Shown piece by piece: positions 18,351 to 30,270 of a stretch of 64,000 bases of DNA. A program made the position numbers and the translations under genes. Origin of the DNA: Kocuria palustris (GTDB lineage: Bacteria; Actinomycetota; Actinomycetes; Actinomycetales; Micrococcaceae); contig NZ_VDOR01000002.1 of assembly GCF_007666205.1 (NCBI RefSeq), forward strand, positions 372,001-436,000, in the 5' to 3' direction. The number at the start of each line of letters is the position of its first letter. Positions within the stretch are counted from its first letter, which is position 1. The notes under the pieces are model-generated. The model was not told the origin of the DNA, searched no databases, and saw nothing but the letters and a program-made list of their open reading frames with translations.

Positions 18351-19679
18351 TCAGCCCAGCGGCTCGACCACCAGGACCGCTCGGCGCTCGCCGGTGCGGC
18401 CGCGGTCATCCGTCTCCCGCAGCCGGGTGACGATCAGGGTGGCGCGGTTCGGGCCCGACGGCCTGAGCTGCCGGCGCAGCTGCTCGGGGGTCACGTCGGT
18501 GCCGCGCTTCTTGATCTCCAGCGTCCCCACGCGATGCTGCTTCACCCAGGACTTCAGGACCTTGGCGGTGTGCGGCAGCACCTCGCGCACCCGATAGCAG
18601 CGGGCGAACGGCGTCGCCGGGTCCCGCCGGCCGGTGCCGTCGTCCTTCCGCGTCACGTACGCGATGCGCGGGTGGACCGGATGGGCGCCGAGGCGATCGG
18701 CGAGATCCCGGACCAGCCCGGCGCGGATCACGGCGCCGTCGGGCTCCCAGAGCAGATCGCCGGGGGCGACGGGCTCGATCCGCTCGTCCGGGTCCCCGGC
18801 GGCGGGCTCGGCCCCGGCCCGCGGCGCCGTCGGGTCCTCGGCCGGATCGGGGAACGGCGTCGACGAGACGAGCTCGTGGTGGCCGTCGTCGCCCATCACG
18901 AGCGCGGCCCGGCGGACGCCCGGGCGCGCGAGGGCGCCGAACCACAGGACGACCTCGACCACGTCGCGGCGGTGCGAGATCCACTGCGCCTCGCAGCCCT
19001 CGGGAACCGCGTCGTGCGGCAGCCCAGGGCCCATCTTCACGCCGATCGGGATCCCGGAGGCGGCGAGCCGCTCGACGAAGGACAGGGGAGGGGAGAAGGC
19101 CTCGGGATCGAAGAGCCGCTTCGGGCCCGCCGAGGAGTCGCGGCGGGCCGGGTCCAGCCAGAGGGCGTCCGGGCGCCCGCCGGGGAGGGCGTCGAGGTCC
19201 AGGTGCCGCACATCGGACTGGAGCACGAGGGCGTTCGGGAACGGGGTGAGATTGACGGTGGCCACGGCAGCCGTGGTCTCGTCGAGCTCCACGGCGGTGA
19301 CGTCGAGCCCGGCCGAGGCCAGCGTCAGGGAATCCGCGCCGATGCCGCAGCCGAGATCGGCCACCCGGGTCAGACCGGCGTCTGCGAAGCGCTCGGCATG
19401 CACCGCCGAGACCGTGAGCCGGGTGGCCTGCTCGAGGCCGTCCTGCGTGAAGAGCATGTGCCGGGCGAACTCGCCGAACTTTCCGGCGGCCGCGGTGCGC
19501 AGGCGGGCCTGCGTCATGGCGGCGGAGATCAGCTCGGGGTCGAAGCCCTCGGCCCGGAGGCTCGTGATGCGCTGCAGCGCCTGATCCTCGCGGTAGTCGC
19601 CCAGCGAGTCCAGCAGGCGCATCCCCTCCGGGGTCAGCAGACGGGCCAGGGGATCGACGGGAGCGGGGGAATCGGACAC
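18351..19679 (-). CDS. Class I SAM-dependent methyltransferase with THUMP-like C-terminal domain
   Basis: 442-residue protein. An N-terminal helical part (PVDPLARLLTPEGMRLLDSL) is followed by a Rossmann methyltransferase core with motif I VADLGCGIGADSLTLA, acidic motif II TAVELDETTAA and DALWLDPARRDSSAG. The C-terminus (TLEIKKRGTDVTPEQLRR) matches the THUMP-like domain found in this actinobacterial/Bacteroidota family. Such enzymes are thought to modify RNA, but the target is unknown. The GTG start is set by TAGGGT seven bases upstream on the minus strand (19687-19692). A 50-residue Glu/Pro/Ala stretch in the middle looks like a linker. Confidence 0.8.
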   Translation of the reverse strand: MSDSPAPVDPLARLLTPEGMRLLDSLGDYREDQALQRITSLRAEGFDPELISAAMTQARLRTAAAGKFGEFARHMLFTQDGLEQATRLTVSAVHAERFADAGLTRVADLGCGIGADSLTLASAGLDVTAVELDETTAAVATVNLTPFPNALVLQSDVRHLDLDALPGGRPDALWLDPARRDSSAGPKRLFDPEAFSPPLSFVERLAASGIPIGVKMGPGLPHDAVPEGCEAQWISHRRDVVEVVLWFGALARPGVRRAALVMGDDGHHELVSSTPFPDPAEDPTAPRAGAEPAAGDPDERIEPVAPGDLLWEPDGAVIRAGLVRDLADRLGAHPVHPRIAYVTRKDDGTGRRDPATPFARCYRVREVLPHTAKVLKSWVKQHRVGTLEIKKRGTDVTPEQLRRQLRPSGPNRATLIVTRLRETDDRGRTGERRAVLVVEPLG

Positions 19680-19686
19680 GACTGCG

Positions 19687-19692
19687 ACCCTA
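19687..19692 (-). promoter_or_regulatory. -10 box, leaderless start of THUMP-like methyltransferase
   Basis: TAGGGT on the minus strand, seven bases before GTG 19679. Confidence 0.6.
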
Positions 19693-19769
19693 GCCGTCCG
19701 GCCGGGGCCGACGCGCCCGCGCGAGCCCGGCAGCGCCGCGGCCGCGGCGTCCCGCCCGGCGGCGTGCGC

Positions 19770-20525
19770 TCAGTAGCAGGAGGCCAGCCGGCCGTTCGGG
19801 CCGTCGATGACGGTGATCGGGGTGTCGAAGACATCGGTGAGCACCTCGTCGGTCAGGATCTCCTCGGGCGTGCCGAAGCGAGCGATCCGTCCGTCCTTCA
19901 CGGCGCAGATGTGGTCGGCGTAGTGGCCGGCGAAGTTGATGTCGTGCAGCACGATGATGATCGTGCGGCCGAGCTCGCGGCAGGCGTCGCGCAGGAAGCG
20001 CATCATCTGCACCGAGTGCTTCATGTCGAGGTTGTTCAGCGGCTCGTCGAGCAGGACGTGATCGGTCTCCTGCGCCAGCACCATGGCCACGTAGGCGCGC
20101 TGGCGCTGGCCGCCGGAGAGCTCGTCCAGGTAGCGGTTCTGCAGCTCGATCAGGTGCAGGAACTCGAGGTACCGGGTGATGATCTCCTCGTCGTGCCGGT
20201 CGAGCCGCCCGCCCGAGTACGGGAAGCGGCCGAAGCCCACGAGCTGGCGCACCGTCAGGCGCGTGACGTAGTGGTTCTCCTGGCGCAGGATCGACAGGAT
20301 CCGGGCCAGGTCCTTCGACCGGGTCGTGGAGACGTCCATGCCGGCCACGCGGATCACGCCCTCGTCCAGGGAGAGCAGCCGCCCGATCATGGTCAGCAGG
20401 GTGGACTTGCCCGCGCCGTTGGGGCCCACGAGCGCCGTCATGCCCCCGGTGGGGATCTCCAGGTCCACGGGCCCGATCCGGACGTCGTCGGTGTAGTCCT
20501 TGCGGACATCGGTCAGGGTGATCAC
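19770..20525 (-). CDS. Siderophore ABC transporter ATP-binding protein (YclP/FatE type)
   Basis: ATPase that energises ferric-siderophore import, 251 residues, GTG start overlapping the permease stop (GTGA). Walker A ALVGPNGAGKSTLLTMIG, Q-loop RQENHYVT, ABC signature LDELSGGQRQRAYVAM, Walker B DHVLLDEPLNNLD and H-loop IIIVLHDINFA are all intact. Last gene of a minus-strand operon of binding protein, two permeases and ATPase. Close in pattern to B. subtilis YclP of the petrobactin importer; that specificity is inferred from resemblance only. Confidence 0.92.
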   Translation of the reverse strand: MITLTDVRKDYTDDVRIGPVDLEIPTGGMTALVGPNGAGKSTLLTMIGRLLSLDEGVIRVAGMDVSTTRSKDLARILSILRQENHYVTRLTVRQLVGFGRFPYSGGRLDRHDEEIITRYLEFLHLIELQNRYLDELSGGQRQRAYVAMVLAQETDHVLLDEPLNNLDMKHSVQMMRFLRDACRELGRTIIIVLHDINFAGHYADHICAVKDGRIARFGTPEEILTDEVLTDVFDTPITVIDGPNGRLASCY

Positions 20526-21583
20526 AGCCGCCCCTTTCGCAGGATGACGTAGAGGAACACGGACCCGCCGACCATCTCGATGAGGATCGAGACGACGCCC
20601 TGGGCGTAGAAGACGTGGTTCATCACGAAGTACGCCCCCGACAGGACGACGAATCCCGTCAGCGCGGCGATCGGGAAGATCCTCCGGTGGTCGTAGGTGT
20701 CCGCGAACTGATAGGCGAGCGTGGCGACCAGGAACCCCAGGAAGGTCATCGGCCCGACCAGGGCGGTCGAGACGGCCATCAGGATCGAGATGAGGAACAG
20801 CACCCGGATGGTCTCGCCCCGGTGGTTCAGACCGAGGTTGTTCGCGACGTCGGCGCCCAGGGCCACCACGTTGAGGCGGCGGGAGGACAGCCACAGCGCG
20901 ATGCCGGCGGCCAGGCACAGCGGGACCGCGACCGGCAGGAGGGCGTCGTCGGCATTGGTCACGGAGCCGAAGAGCCGGGCGTTGAGCACGTCGAACTCGC
21001 TGGGGCTGAGCAGCCGCTGCATGAACGTGGCCACCGAGCCGAGCCCGCCGCCGATGATGATGCCGACGAGCAGCATGACGTGCATGCTCCCGCGGCGCCC
21101 GGACAGCAGCCACGTGTAGAGCAGGGTGGCCAGCACGACCATGAGCCCGACCTGGACCAGGAACTGCGGGATCCCGGCGAAGGCCATGAGCCCGGCCGCG
21201 CCGGCGAAGTAGACCACGCTCGTCTGGATCGCCACGTAGAGCGACTCGAAGCCCATGATGGACGGGGTGATGATCCGGTTGTTCGTGACCGTCTGGAAGC
21301 TGACGGTGGCCATGGCCTGGCAGAAGGCCACGAGGGCCATCACGACCACGCTGCCGACCCGCAGCTCGGCCACGCGCCAGAAGCCCGCCGACCCGAAGGG
21401 CAGCGGGTTGTCCCACGCCAGCAGTCCGATCGCGAAGAGCGCGGACAGCGCGATGAGCACCGTCAGCACGATCAGGTAGCGGCGCCGCGCCGCAGGGGTC
21501 GCGAAGGCCCCCGCGCTCGAGGCCCCGGGCTGCGGGGCCGGGCGGGAGCGGTCCACGGAGGTCTCGTCCACGGTCCTGGTCAT
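20522..21583 (-). CDS. Siderophore ABC transporter permease (FecCD family, second)
   Basis: Inner-membrane permease, 353 residues with about nine to ten hydrophobic segments after a 35-residue cytoplasmic N-terminus. ATG preceded by AAGGGGGA. Family signatures include TNNRIITPSIMGFESL and ALGADVANNLGLNH, which contacts the ATPase. Lies 14 bases after the first permease; its stop overlaps the ATPase start. Pairs with the other permease as a heterodimer, as in YclNO. Confidence 0.9.
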   Translation of the reverse strand: MTRTVDETSVDRSRPAPQPGASSAGAFATPAARRRYLIVLTVLIALSALFAIGLLAWDNPLPFGSAGFWRVAELRVGSVVVMALVAFCQAMATVSFQTVTNNRIITPSIMGFESLYVAIQTSVVYFAGAAGLMAFAGIPQFLVQVGLMVVLATLLYTWLLSGRRGSMHVMLLVGIIIGGGLGSVATFMQRLLSPSEFDVLNARLFGSVTNADDALLPVAVPLCLAAGIALWLSSRRLNVVALGADVANNLGLNHRGETIRVLFLISILMAVSTALVGPMTFLGFLVATLAYQFADTYDHRRIFPIAALTGFVVLSGAYFVMNHVFYAQGVVSILIEMVGGSVFLYVILRKGRL

Positions 21584-21597
21584 GACGGCGTCCCCCT

Positions 21598-22599
21598 TCA
21601 CGAGCTCTTGCGCTGACGCAGCAGGATGGCCACGAACACGGCGGCGCCCACGATGCCCAGGATCACCGAGACCGGGATCTCGAAGGGCATGATCAGGGTG
21701 CGCCCGAGCAGGTCGCACACCGTGACGATCGCGATCCCCAGAAGGCACACCCAGGGCAGGTTCGAGCGCAGGTCGTCGCCGCGCACCATCGACACGATGT
21801 TCGGGACGATCAGCCCCAGGAACGGCAGGTTGCCGACCACCACGGTCACCACGCCGGTGGCGATCGCGATGAGGATCGTGCCGAAGAGGATGATCCGGTC
21901 GTAGTCCAGCCCGATGCTCGTGGCGATGTCCTCGCCCAGCCCCGCGGCCGTCAGGCGGTCCGCCACCACGAAGACCGCGAGGACGACGGCCGCCACGATC
22001 CACAGCACCTCGTACTGCCCGCGCAGCACCGAGGTGAAGCTGCCGGCGAACCAGACGCCGAGGCTCTGCAGCATGTCGGTCTGCAGGGCCACGAAGGTCG
22101 AGACCGAGCCGACGACCGCGCCGAGCATGATGCCCACGATGGGCACGATCAGCGACGAGCGCAGCGAGACCCGGCGCAGGAACAGGAAGAAGACCATCGT
22201 CCCGATGAATGCGAAGACGATGGCCCCGAGCATCCGGGACAGCAGCGAGGCGCCGGGGAACAGGATCATGACCGCCAGCAGCCCCAGCCCGGCCCACTCG
22301 GTCGTGCCCGTGGTCGTGGGCTCCACGAAGCGGTTCTGCGTCAGCAGCTGCATCACGAGCCCGGACATCGCCATGGCCGCGCCCGCCAGCACGAGGGCGA
22401 TCGTGCGCGGCACGCGCGTGATGCCGAGGATCTCCGACCCGCCCTCCTCGCCGAGGTCGTAGACCCCCGTGAGCAGGGAGGCGACCAGCAGGGCCGCCAC
22501 GCCGAGCGCGGCGAGCCAGAGCTTCCAGTCGAGGAACGCGGCGGCCAGCGAGCTGCTGCGGGTGCGGACCGCCGTGGCGCCGGATCGGGCTTCGGTCAT
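21598..22599 (-). CDS. Siderophore ABC transporter permease (FecCD family, first)
   Basis: Inner-membrane permease, 333 residues, start MTEARSGATAVRTRSSSL. Typical FecCD pattern: RVPRTIALVLAGAAMAMSGL near the N-terminus, GLGEDIATSIGLDYDR as the ATPase-contact helix, and GLIVPNIVSMVRGDD close to the C-terminus, which strongly resembles YclN. Located 14 bases after the binding-protein gene. Part of the iron-regulated unit starting at 23606. Confidence 0.9.
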   Translation of the reverse strand: MTEARSGATAVRTRSSSLAAAFLDWKLWLAALGVAALLVASLLTGVYDLGEEGGSEILGITRVPRTIALVLAGAAMAMSGLVMQLLTQNRFVEPTTTGTTEWAGLGLLAVMILFPGASLLSRMLGAIVFAFIGTMVFFLFLRRVSLRSSLIVPIVGIMLGAVVGSVSTFVALQTDMLQSLGVWFAGSFTSVLRGQYEVLWIVAAVVLAVFVVADRLTAAGLGEDIATSIGLDYDRIILFGTILIAIATGVVTVVVGNLPFLGLIVPNIVSMVRGDDLRSNLPWVCLLGIAIVTVCDLLGRTLIMPFEIPVSVILGIVGAAVFVAILLRQRKSS

Positions 22600-22613
22600 C
22601 GGTGTCGCTCGTC

Positions 22614-23606
22614 TCAGCCCTGGCTCCCCTCGAAGGCATCGGCCAGGCCGTCGAAGATCTCGGTGTAGGCCTGGATCCCCTCGTTCGAGTAGGTGTCCGC
22701 GGGGGCGTAGTAGACGCTGCCCTCCTGGACGGCCGTCACGTCCTGGAGCGCCTCGGAGCCCTCGATGATCTCCTGGGCCGGGGGCGAGTCCTGCTCAGTG
22801 CTCACCCCGGCGTCGCGGTCCAGGACCAGGATCCAGTCGGGATCGGCCTCGGCGATCGCCTCGACCGAGATGTCGTCGCCGCGGTGGTCCTCGGAGGCGC
22901 CCTCGACCTCGAGGGCGGGCTCGAAGCCGAACTCGTCGAACATCGGTCCGAAGGTGCGGCCAACCCCCGGGGCGAGATAGCCGATCTCGCCGCCGGAGAC
23001 GTTCACGGCCATGACGGTGTCGCCCTCCTGATAGGAGTCGCTCACGCGCTGGGCGGCGTCGTCGAGACCGGCGTTGAGCTCCTCGGCCTCGGACTCCTTC
23101 TGGAAGATCGAGCCCAGGGCGGTGTTCTCGCGCTTGAGCTCCTCGAAGAAGTCCTCGCCCTCGCGCGGCTCCAGCTCGACCAGGGCGGCGTCCGGGACGA
23201 GCTCCTCGAAGTCGCCGTAGAAGTCGCCGAAGCGCTGGCCGTTGATGAGCAGGTCCGGCTGCACCCCGGCGACCGCCTCGAGGTCCGGCTCGCGGTGGTT
23301 GCCGATGTCGACGACCTCCTCGCCCTGGAAGCAGTCGATCGTGTCGGGGATCAGCGGCTTGGGCGCTGCCGAGAGCTCCACGCCCCAGTCGCACAGCGAC
23401 TCGAAGGTGCGGTTGTCGGTCGAGACGACGCTCTGCGGCGGGGAGGGGACGGTCTGGGTGCCGTGGTTGTCCTCGACCTCGACGCTCTCCCCGGAGGCCT
23501 CCTGCGACTGCTCCCCGGAGGGGGCGCCGCAGGCGGAGAGGCTCAGCATCAGAGCCAGGGGGAGGACGGTCAGTGCGGCGCCGGAGCGGCGGGAGGGAAG
23601 GGGCAT
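22614..23606 (-). CDS. Siderophore-binding lipoprotein (YclQ/CeuE-like)
   Basis: Extracellular substrate-binding protein of the ferric-siderophore importer, 330 residues. Signal peptide with lipobox LSLSAC (Cys26), then a Glu/Ser-rich linker and the class III binding-protein fold. The segment HRGDDISVEAIAEADPDW followed by ILVLDRDAG is characteristic of the YclQ/FatB group that binds petrobactin-type or other catecholates. First gene of the operon; a DtxR/IdeR-like palindrome lies about 55-70 bases upstream of its ATG, so it should be induced by iron limitation. Siderophore identity is not determined. Confidence 0.9.
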   Translation of the reverse strand: MPLPSRRSGAALTVLPLALMLSLSACGAPSGEQSQEASGESVEVEDNHGTQTVPSPPQSVVSTDNRTFESLCDWGVELSAAPKPLIPDTIDCFQGEEVVDIGNHREPDLEAVAGVQPDLLINGQRFGDFYGDFEELVPDAALVELEPREGEDFFEELKRENTALGSIFQKESEAEELNAGLDDAAQRVSDSYQEGDTVMAVNVSGGEIGYLAPGVGRTFGPMFDEFGFEPALEVEGASEDHRGDDISVEAIAEADPDWILVLDRDAGVSTEQDSPPAQEIIEGSEALQDVTAVQEGSVYYAPADTYSNEGIQAYTEIFDGLADAFEGSQG

Positions 23607-23660
23607 GGGGCATCCTCTGGTCGGGGCGCGGTGCGAGCGGAAAGTGACCCTCGCCTCAGC

Positions 23661-23677
23661 AAGGTGAGGTTTACCTT
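23661..23677 (-). promoter_or_regulatory. DtxR/IdeR-like iron box upstream of siderophore importer
   Basis: AAGGTAAACCTCACCTT on the minus strand, an inverted repeat AAGGT-N7-ACCTT that matches the core of the DtxR/IdeR consensus (AGGNNNNNCTNACCT-like). A candidate -10 (TATAAG, 23675-23680) overlaps it, so iron-bound repressor would block the promoter. It is an AT-rich patch in an otherwise GC-rich region. Confidence 0.65.
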
Positions 23678-23816
23678 ATACGGGATTCCGAGGGATCTCA
23701 CGCCGGGTTGCCAGGTGTTCCTGCGTCGCCGGTGGGGTCCGCGACCGGCAGGGGGCGGGCGCTCTCCCCGTCCTGCGCCGCGCGTCGGGGCGCGGGGTGC
23801 GGATCTGGCACTCGCC
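23678..23816. other. Intergenic stretch between iron box and groES promoter
   Basis: Divergent intergenic region of about 140 bases with no open frame on either strand that looks coding and no further recognised site. Together with the two promoters it fills the 433-base gap between the importer and groES. Confidence 0.5.
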
Positions 23817-23845
23817 TTGACCGACTGCCAGGCTGAATCTAGGGT
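23817..23845 (+). promoter_or_regulatory. Sigma-70-type promoter of groES
   Basis: TTGACC (23817-23822), 17-base spacer, TAGGGT (23840-23845). The clearest -35/-10 pair in the window; the CIRCE-like operator begins four bases after the -10, where transcription would start. Confidence 0.75.
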
Positions 23846-23849
23846 GGCG

Positions 23850-23876
23850 TTAGCACTCTCGACAGGGGGTTGCTAA
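23850..23876 (+). promoter_or_regulatory. CIRCE-like HrcA operator upstream of groES
   Basis: Left arm TTAGCACTC matches the consensus exactly; nine-base spacer; right arm GGTTGCTAA matches 7 of 9 (consensus GAGTGCTAA). Location at the start of transcription fits heat-shock repression by HrcA, which is not in the window. About 160 bases of leader follow before the groES start. Confidence 0.8.
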
Positions 23877-24039
23877 AGGATTCGGGCCGATCGGCACCGC
23901 GACGACGGTTGGCAGATCCTCTGGCGCTCCGGCATCGGGGTCCTCGCGGCGCTGCGGCGCCGGAGCGAGGAGCAGCGCCCCGGCGGGTCGCCGTGACAGC
24001 TCAGCACCACTTTTCGAATCCATGAGAGAAGGAGACATC

Positions 24040-24336
24040 GTGTCGATCTCCATCAAGCCGCTTGAAGACCGCATCGTCGTCCAGGTCGTCGAGGCCGAGC
24101 AGACCACCGCCTCCGGCCTGGTCATCCCGGACACCGCCAAGGAGAAGCCCCAGGAGGGCAAGGTCATGGCCGTGGGCCCGGGCCGCGTGGACGACTCCGG
24201 CAACCGCATCCCGGTGGACGTCCAGGAGGGCGATCTCGTGATCTTCTCCAAGTACGGCGGCACCGAGGTCAAGTACAACGGCGAGGAGTACCTCGTCCTG
24301 CCGGCGCGCGACGTGCTGGCCGTCGTCGAGAAGTGA
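24040..24336 (+). CDS. groES: Co-chaperonin GroES
   Basis: Ten-kDa heptameric lid of the GroEL chamber. 98 residues from GTG 24040 ([20 protein letters not shown]), preceded by GAAGGAGA; an upstream ATG at 24022 would add MREGDI and absorb the Shine-Dalgarno sequence, so it was rejected. The mobile loop ([19 protein letters not shown]) and the C-terminal [18 protein letters not shown] are standard. Controlled by the promoter and CIRCE-like site upstream. A long hairpin separates it from groEL. Confidence 0.95.
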   Translation: MSISIKPLEDRIVVQVVEAEQTTASGLVIPDTAKEKPQEGKVMAVGPGRVDDSGNRIPVDVQEGDLVIFSKYGGTEVKYNGEEYLVLPARDVLAVVEK

Positions 24337-24353
24337 CCCCGACGACCCCCTGA

Positions 24354-26096
<1,743 letters not shown>

Positions 26097-26139
26097 GACC
26101 CGGCGGGCCGCACGGCCCCTGAGCGGAGCCCCCGCATCC

Positions 26140-26177
26140 AGCCCGGTCCCCGTCGCAGCCGCGACGGGGACCGGGCT
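26140..26177 (+). terminator. Terminator after groEL
   Basis: Perfect 17-bp stem AGCCCGGTCCCCGTCGC and its complement with an AGCC loop, 44 bases after the groEL stop. Confidence 0.8.
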
Positions 26178-26379
26178 CGTCCCAGGGGATCGTCTCCCGG
26201 CCTCGTTCCGCGGGGGCCTCGCAGGGCAGGCGCGCACCGGCCGGAGGGGATCGCGGGCGGATCACCCGCTGGCGCCCCTGGTTCGCTGGTAAGTTTCAGG
26301 CCGACCTTCCCCCGAGGCCCTGCCGCGTGCGGCGGGACCTCCGCACGCGACGCGGAGCCTCCGCAGCACCGAGGAGACC

Positions 26380-28545
26380 ATGGCTGATCAGCAGGCATCC
26401 GGCGACGCCCTCAGCGGCTCGACCACGGCATCGGCCGCGGCGGCTCGTCCGGACGGACCGGATCGCCAGGAGACCCCGGAGGAGACCCGGCGCCGGGAGC
26501 GGGTGGCCCGCTATTCGGGATTCCGCCCCGAGATCCAGGGCCTGCGCGCCGTCGCCGTGCTCATGGTCGTGCTGTACCACGTCTTCCTCGGGCGGGTCTC
26601 CGGCGGCGTGGACATCTTCCTGCTGATCTCCGCGTTCTTCATGACGCTGTCCTTCGTGCGCAAGCTCGAGGGGGGCCGCCCGCTGCGGCTGGGGCGCTAC
26701 TGGCTGCACACCTTCAAGCGGCTGCTGCCGCTGGCCGTGCTCACGGTCCTGGGCACGCTCGTGCTGGTGGCGGTGTTCTTCCCGCCCTACCGCATCGAGG
26801 AGACCCTCTCGCAGGCGGTCGCCACGCTGACCTACACCGAGAACTGGGCGCTGGCCTTCTCCTCGGTCGACTACTACGCCGCCGACCGGTCGACGGCCAG
26901 CCCGTTCCAGCACTTCTGGTCGCTGTCGGTGCAGGGCCAGGTCTTCCTGCTGTGGCCGCTGATCTTCGGGCTGACCTGGCTGCTGTGCCGGGGGCGCTCC
27001 CGGCTGCGGCCCGTGCCCGTGCTGGCCGTGCTCTTCTCGGCGATCTTCGCGGCCTCGCTGGCCTTCTCGGTCGTCACGACGGCCGCGCAGCAGGAGTTCG
27101 CGTACTTCGACACCCGGACCCGGCTGTGGGAGTTCGCGCTGGGGTCGCTGCTGGCCCTGGCGCTGCCGTACATCAGCCTGCCCCGGTGGAGCCGCGTGGT
27201 CCTCGGGTGGGCCGGCTTCGTCTCGATGATCCTCGTGGGGCTGCTCGTGGACGTGCAGGGCGCGTTCCCCGGCTGGATCGCCCTGTGGCCGCTGCTCTCG
27301 GCGGCGGCGATCATGGTGGCCGGGCAGTCGGGCTCCCGGTTCGGGCTCGACCGGATCTTCTCCTCCCGCCCCCTGGTCAAGCTGGGGGACGCCTCCTATG
27401 CGCTGTACCTGGTGCACTGGCCGCTGCTGATCACCTACCTGATCGTGCGCGACCGCCCCGAGGCCGGGCCCCGCTCCGGCGTCGTGCTGATCGTCATCTC
27501 GCTCGTGCTGGCGATCCTGGCCACCAGGCTCGTGGAGAAGCCGCTCAAGAGCTGGACCTGGCCCGAGGCCACCAAGCCGCGCCTGGCCGGGGCCATCGTC
27601 GTGTGCCTCGTGGTCGGCCTGGCCCCCGTGCTCGCCTGGCAGCAGAGCATCCGCTCCGACGTCGCGGCGGCCCCGGACGGGCCCACGGCGTCGAACCCCG
27701 GCGCGCTCGCGCTGCGCGACGACGTCCGGACGGCGCCGGACCCCGACGCCGAGCCGGTCCCGCTGCCGGCCCAGCTCGACGATCAGGCGCCGGACCGCGG
27801 CGCGGCCTGCCCGGCGGAATGGGACATCCCGGCCGAGTCCCAGGAGTGGTGCCGGGACTCGGTGCCCGCCGAGGACCCCTCGCAGACCGTCCTGCTGATC
27901 GGCAACTCGCACGCCGAGCACTGGCTCGAGGCCATGCGCCCGGTGGCGGAGGCGAACGACTGGCGCGTGGTCAGCTACATCAAGCCCGGCTGCTACTGGA
28001 CGACCCCCGAGGATCAGCTCCAGGGGGACTGCGAGCCCTGGCTGGACGGGTCCATGCCTCTCGTGCACCAGCTCGACCCGGATCTGATCGTCACCCAGTC
28101 GACGTTCACGAACCAGCACGGCGAGTTCTACAAGCCGGACTACGAGCAGCGGGTGCGCCAGGTGACCGACGAGGGCTACCGGGTCCTGGGCGTGCGCGAC
28201 GTCCCGCGCTTCGACCGGCCCCAGCCCGAGTGCGCCATGGACGCCGGCGACCCGGATGCCCCGCAGTGCCAGCGGACGCACCCGATGCTCGGGCAGCCCG
28301 ATCCGATGCAGCCGCTGGCCGACGAGCTGCCGCTCTACGCGGAGATGGACATGACGGACCAGTTATGCCCGGACGGGGTCTGCCCGCCGGTCATCGGCAA
28401 CATGTACGTCCAGTGGGACACCGGGCACCTGTCGATCCCGTACTCCCGGTCCCTGGCCTGGACGTTCGCCGAGCGGATGCAGGGGGCGCTGGCCGCCGAC
28501 GGGGCCGCGGTCGAGCAGCTCCCGGCGCCGCCGCAGCCGCAGTGA
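26380..28545 (+). CDS. Membrane acyltransferase with SGNH domain (OafA/YrhL type)
   Basis: Integral-membrane acyltransferase 3 fused to an SGNH hydrolase-like domain, 721 residues; ATG preceded by GAGGAG. Residues about 45-420 form ten or so membrane helices, starting RPEIQGLRAVAVLMVVLYHV with the catalytic His of acyltransferase 3. The extracytoplasmic SGNH part has LLIGNSHAEHW (Ser near residue 509) and a C-terminal DTGHLSIPYSR (Asp-x-x-His near 681-684). Such proteins O-acetylate peptidoglycan, teichoic acid or other surface glycans; acceptor unknown. Transcribed alone between two terminators. The in-between 200-base leader has no recognised regulatory element beyond a weak TAAGTT near 26290. 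Confidence 0.85.
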   Translation: MADQQASGDALSGSTTASAAAARPDGPDRQETPEETRRRERVARYSGFRPEIQGLRAVAVLMVVLYHVFLGRVSGGVDIFLLISAFFMTLSFVRKLEGGRPLRLGRYWLHTFKRLLPLAVLTVLGTLVLVAVFFPPYRIEETLSQAVATLTYTENWALAFSSVDYYAADRSTASPFQHFWSLSVQGQVFLLWPLIFGLTWLLCRGRSRLRPVPVLAVLFSAIFAASLAFSVVTTAAQQEFAYFDTRTRLWEFALGSLLALALPYISLPRWSRVVLGWAGFVSMILVGLLVDVQGAFPGWIALWPLLSAAAIMVAGQSGSRFGLDRIFSSRPLVKLGDASYALYLVHWPLLITYLIVRDRPEAGPRSGVVLIVISLVLAILATRLVEKPLKSWTWPEATKPRLAGAIVVCLVVGLAPVLAWQQSIRSDVAAAPDGPTASNPGALALRDDVRTAPDPDAEPVPLPAQLDDQAPDRGAACPAEWDIPAESQEWCRDSVPAEDPSQTVLLIGNSHAEHWLEAMRPVAEANDWRVVSYIKPGCYWTTPEDQLQGDCEPWLDGSMPLVHQLDPDLIVTQSTFTNQHGEFYKPDYEQRVRQVTDEGYRVLGVRDVPRFDRPQPECAMDAGDPDAPQCQRTHPMLGQPDPMQPLADELPLYAEMDMTDQLCPDGVCPPVIGNMYVQWDTGHLSIPYSRSLAWTFAERMQGALAADGAAVEQLPAPPQPQ

Positions 28546-28562
28546 CCCGACGGCCCGCCGGC

Positions 28563-28597
28563 AGCCCGGCCCGCACGAGCACGAGGCGGGTCGGGCT
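28563..28597 (+). terminator. Terminator after acyltransferase
   Basis: 12-bp stem AGCCCGGCCCGC / GCGGGTCGGGCT with one mismatch and an 11-base loop, just before the guaB promoter. Confidence 0.6.
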
Positions 28598-28613
28598 CGT
28601 CGCAGCGGCGTCC

Positions 28614-30224
<1,611 letters not shown>

Positions 30225-30270
30225 GCCGGCCGCGCCCGCTCCCGCGACACGGCACGAGAAGGACTGCGCA

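Noticed and set aside
24022-24039. Upstream ATG for groES
   Set aside because: Using it would translate the Shine-Dalgarno sequence (GGAGA) that serves GTG 24040, and GroES proteins do not have the extra residues.
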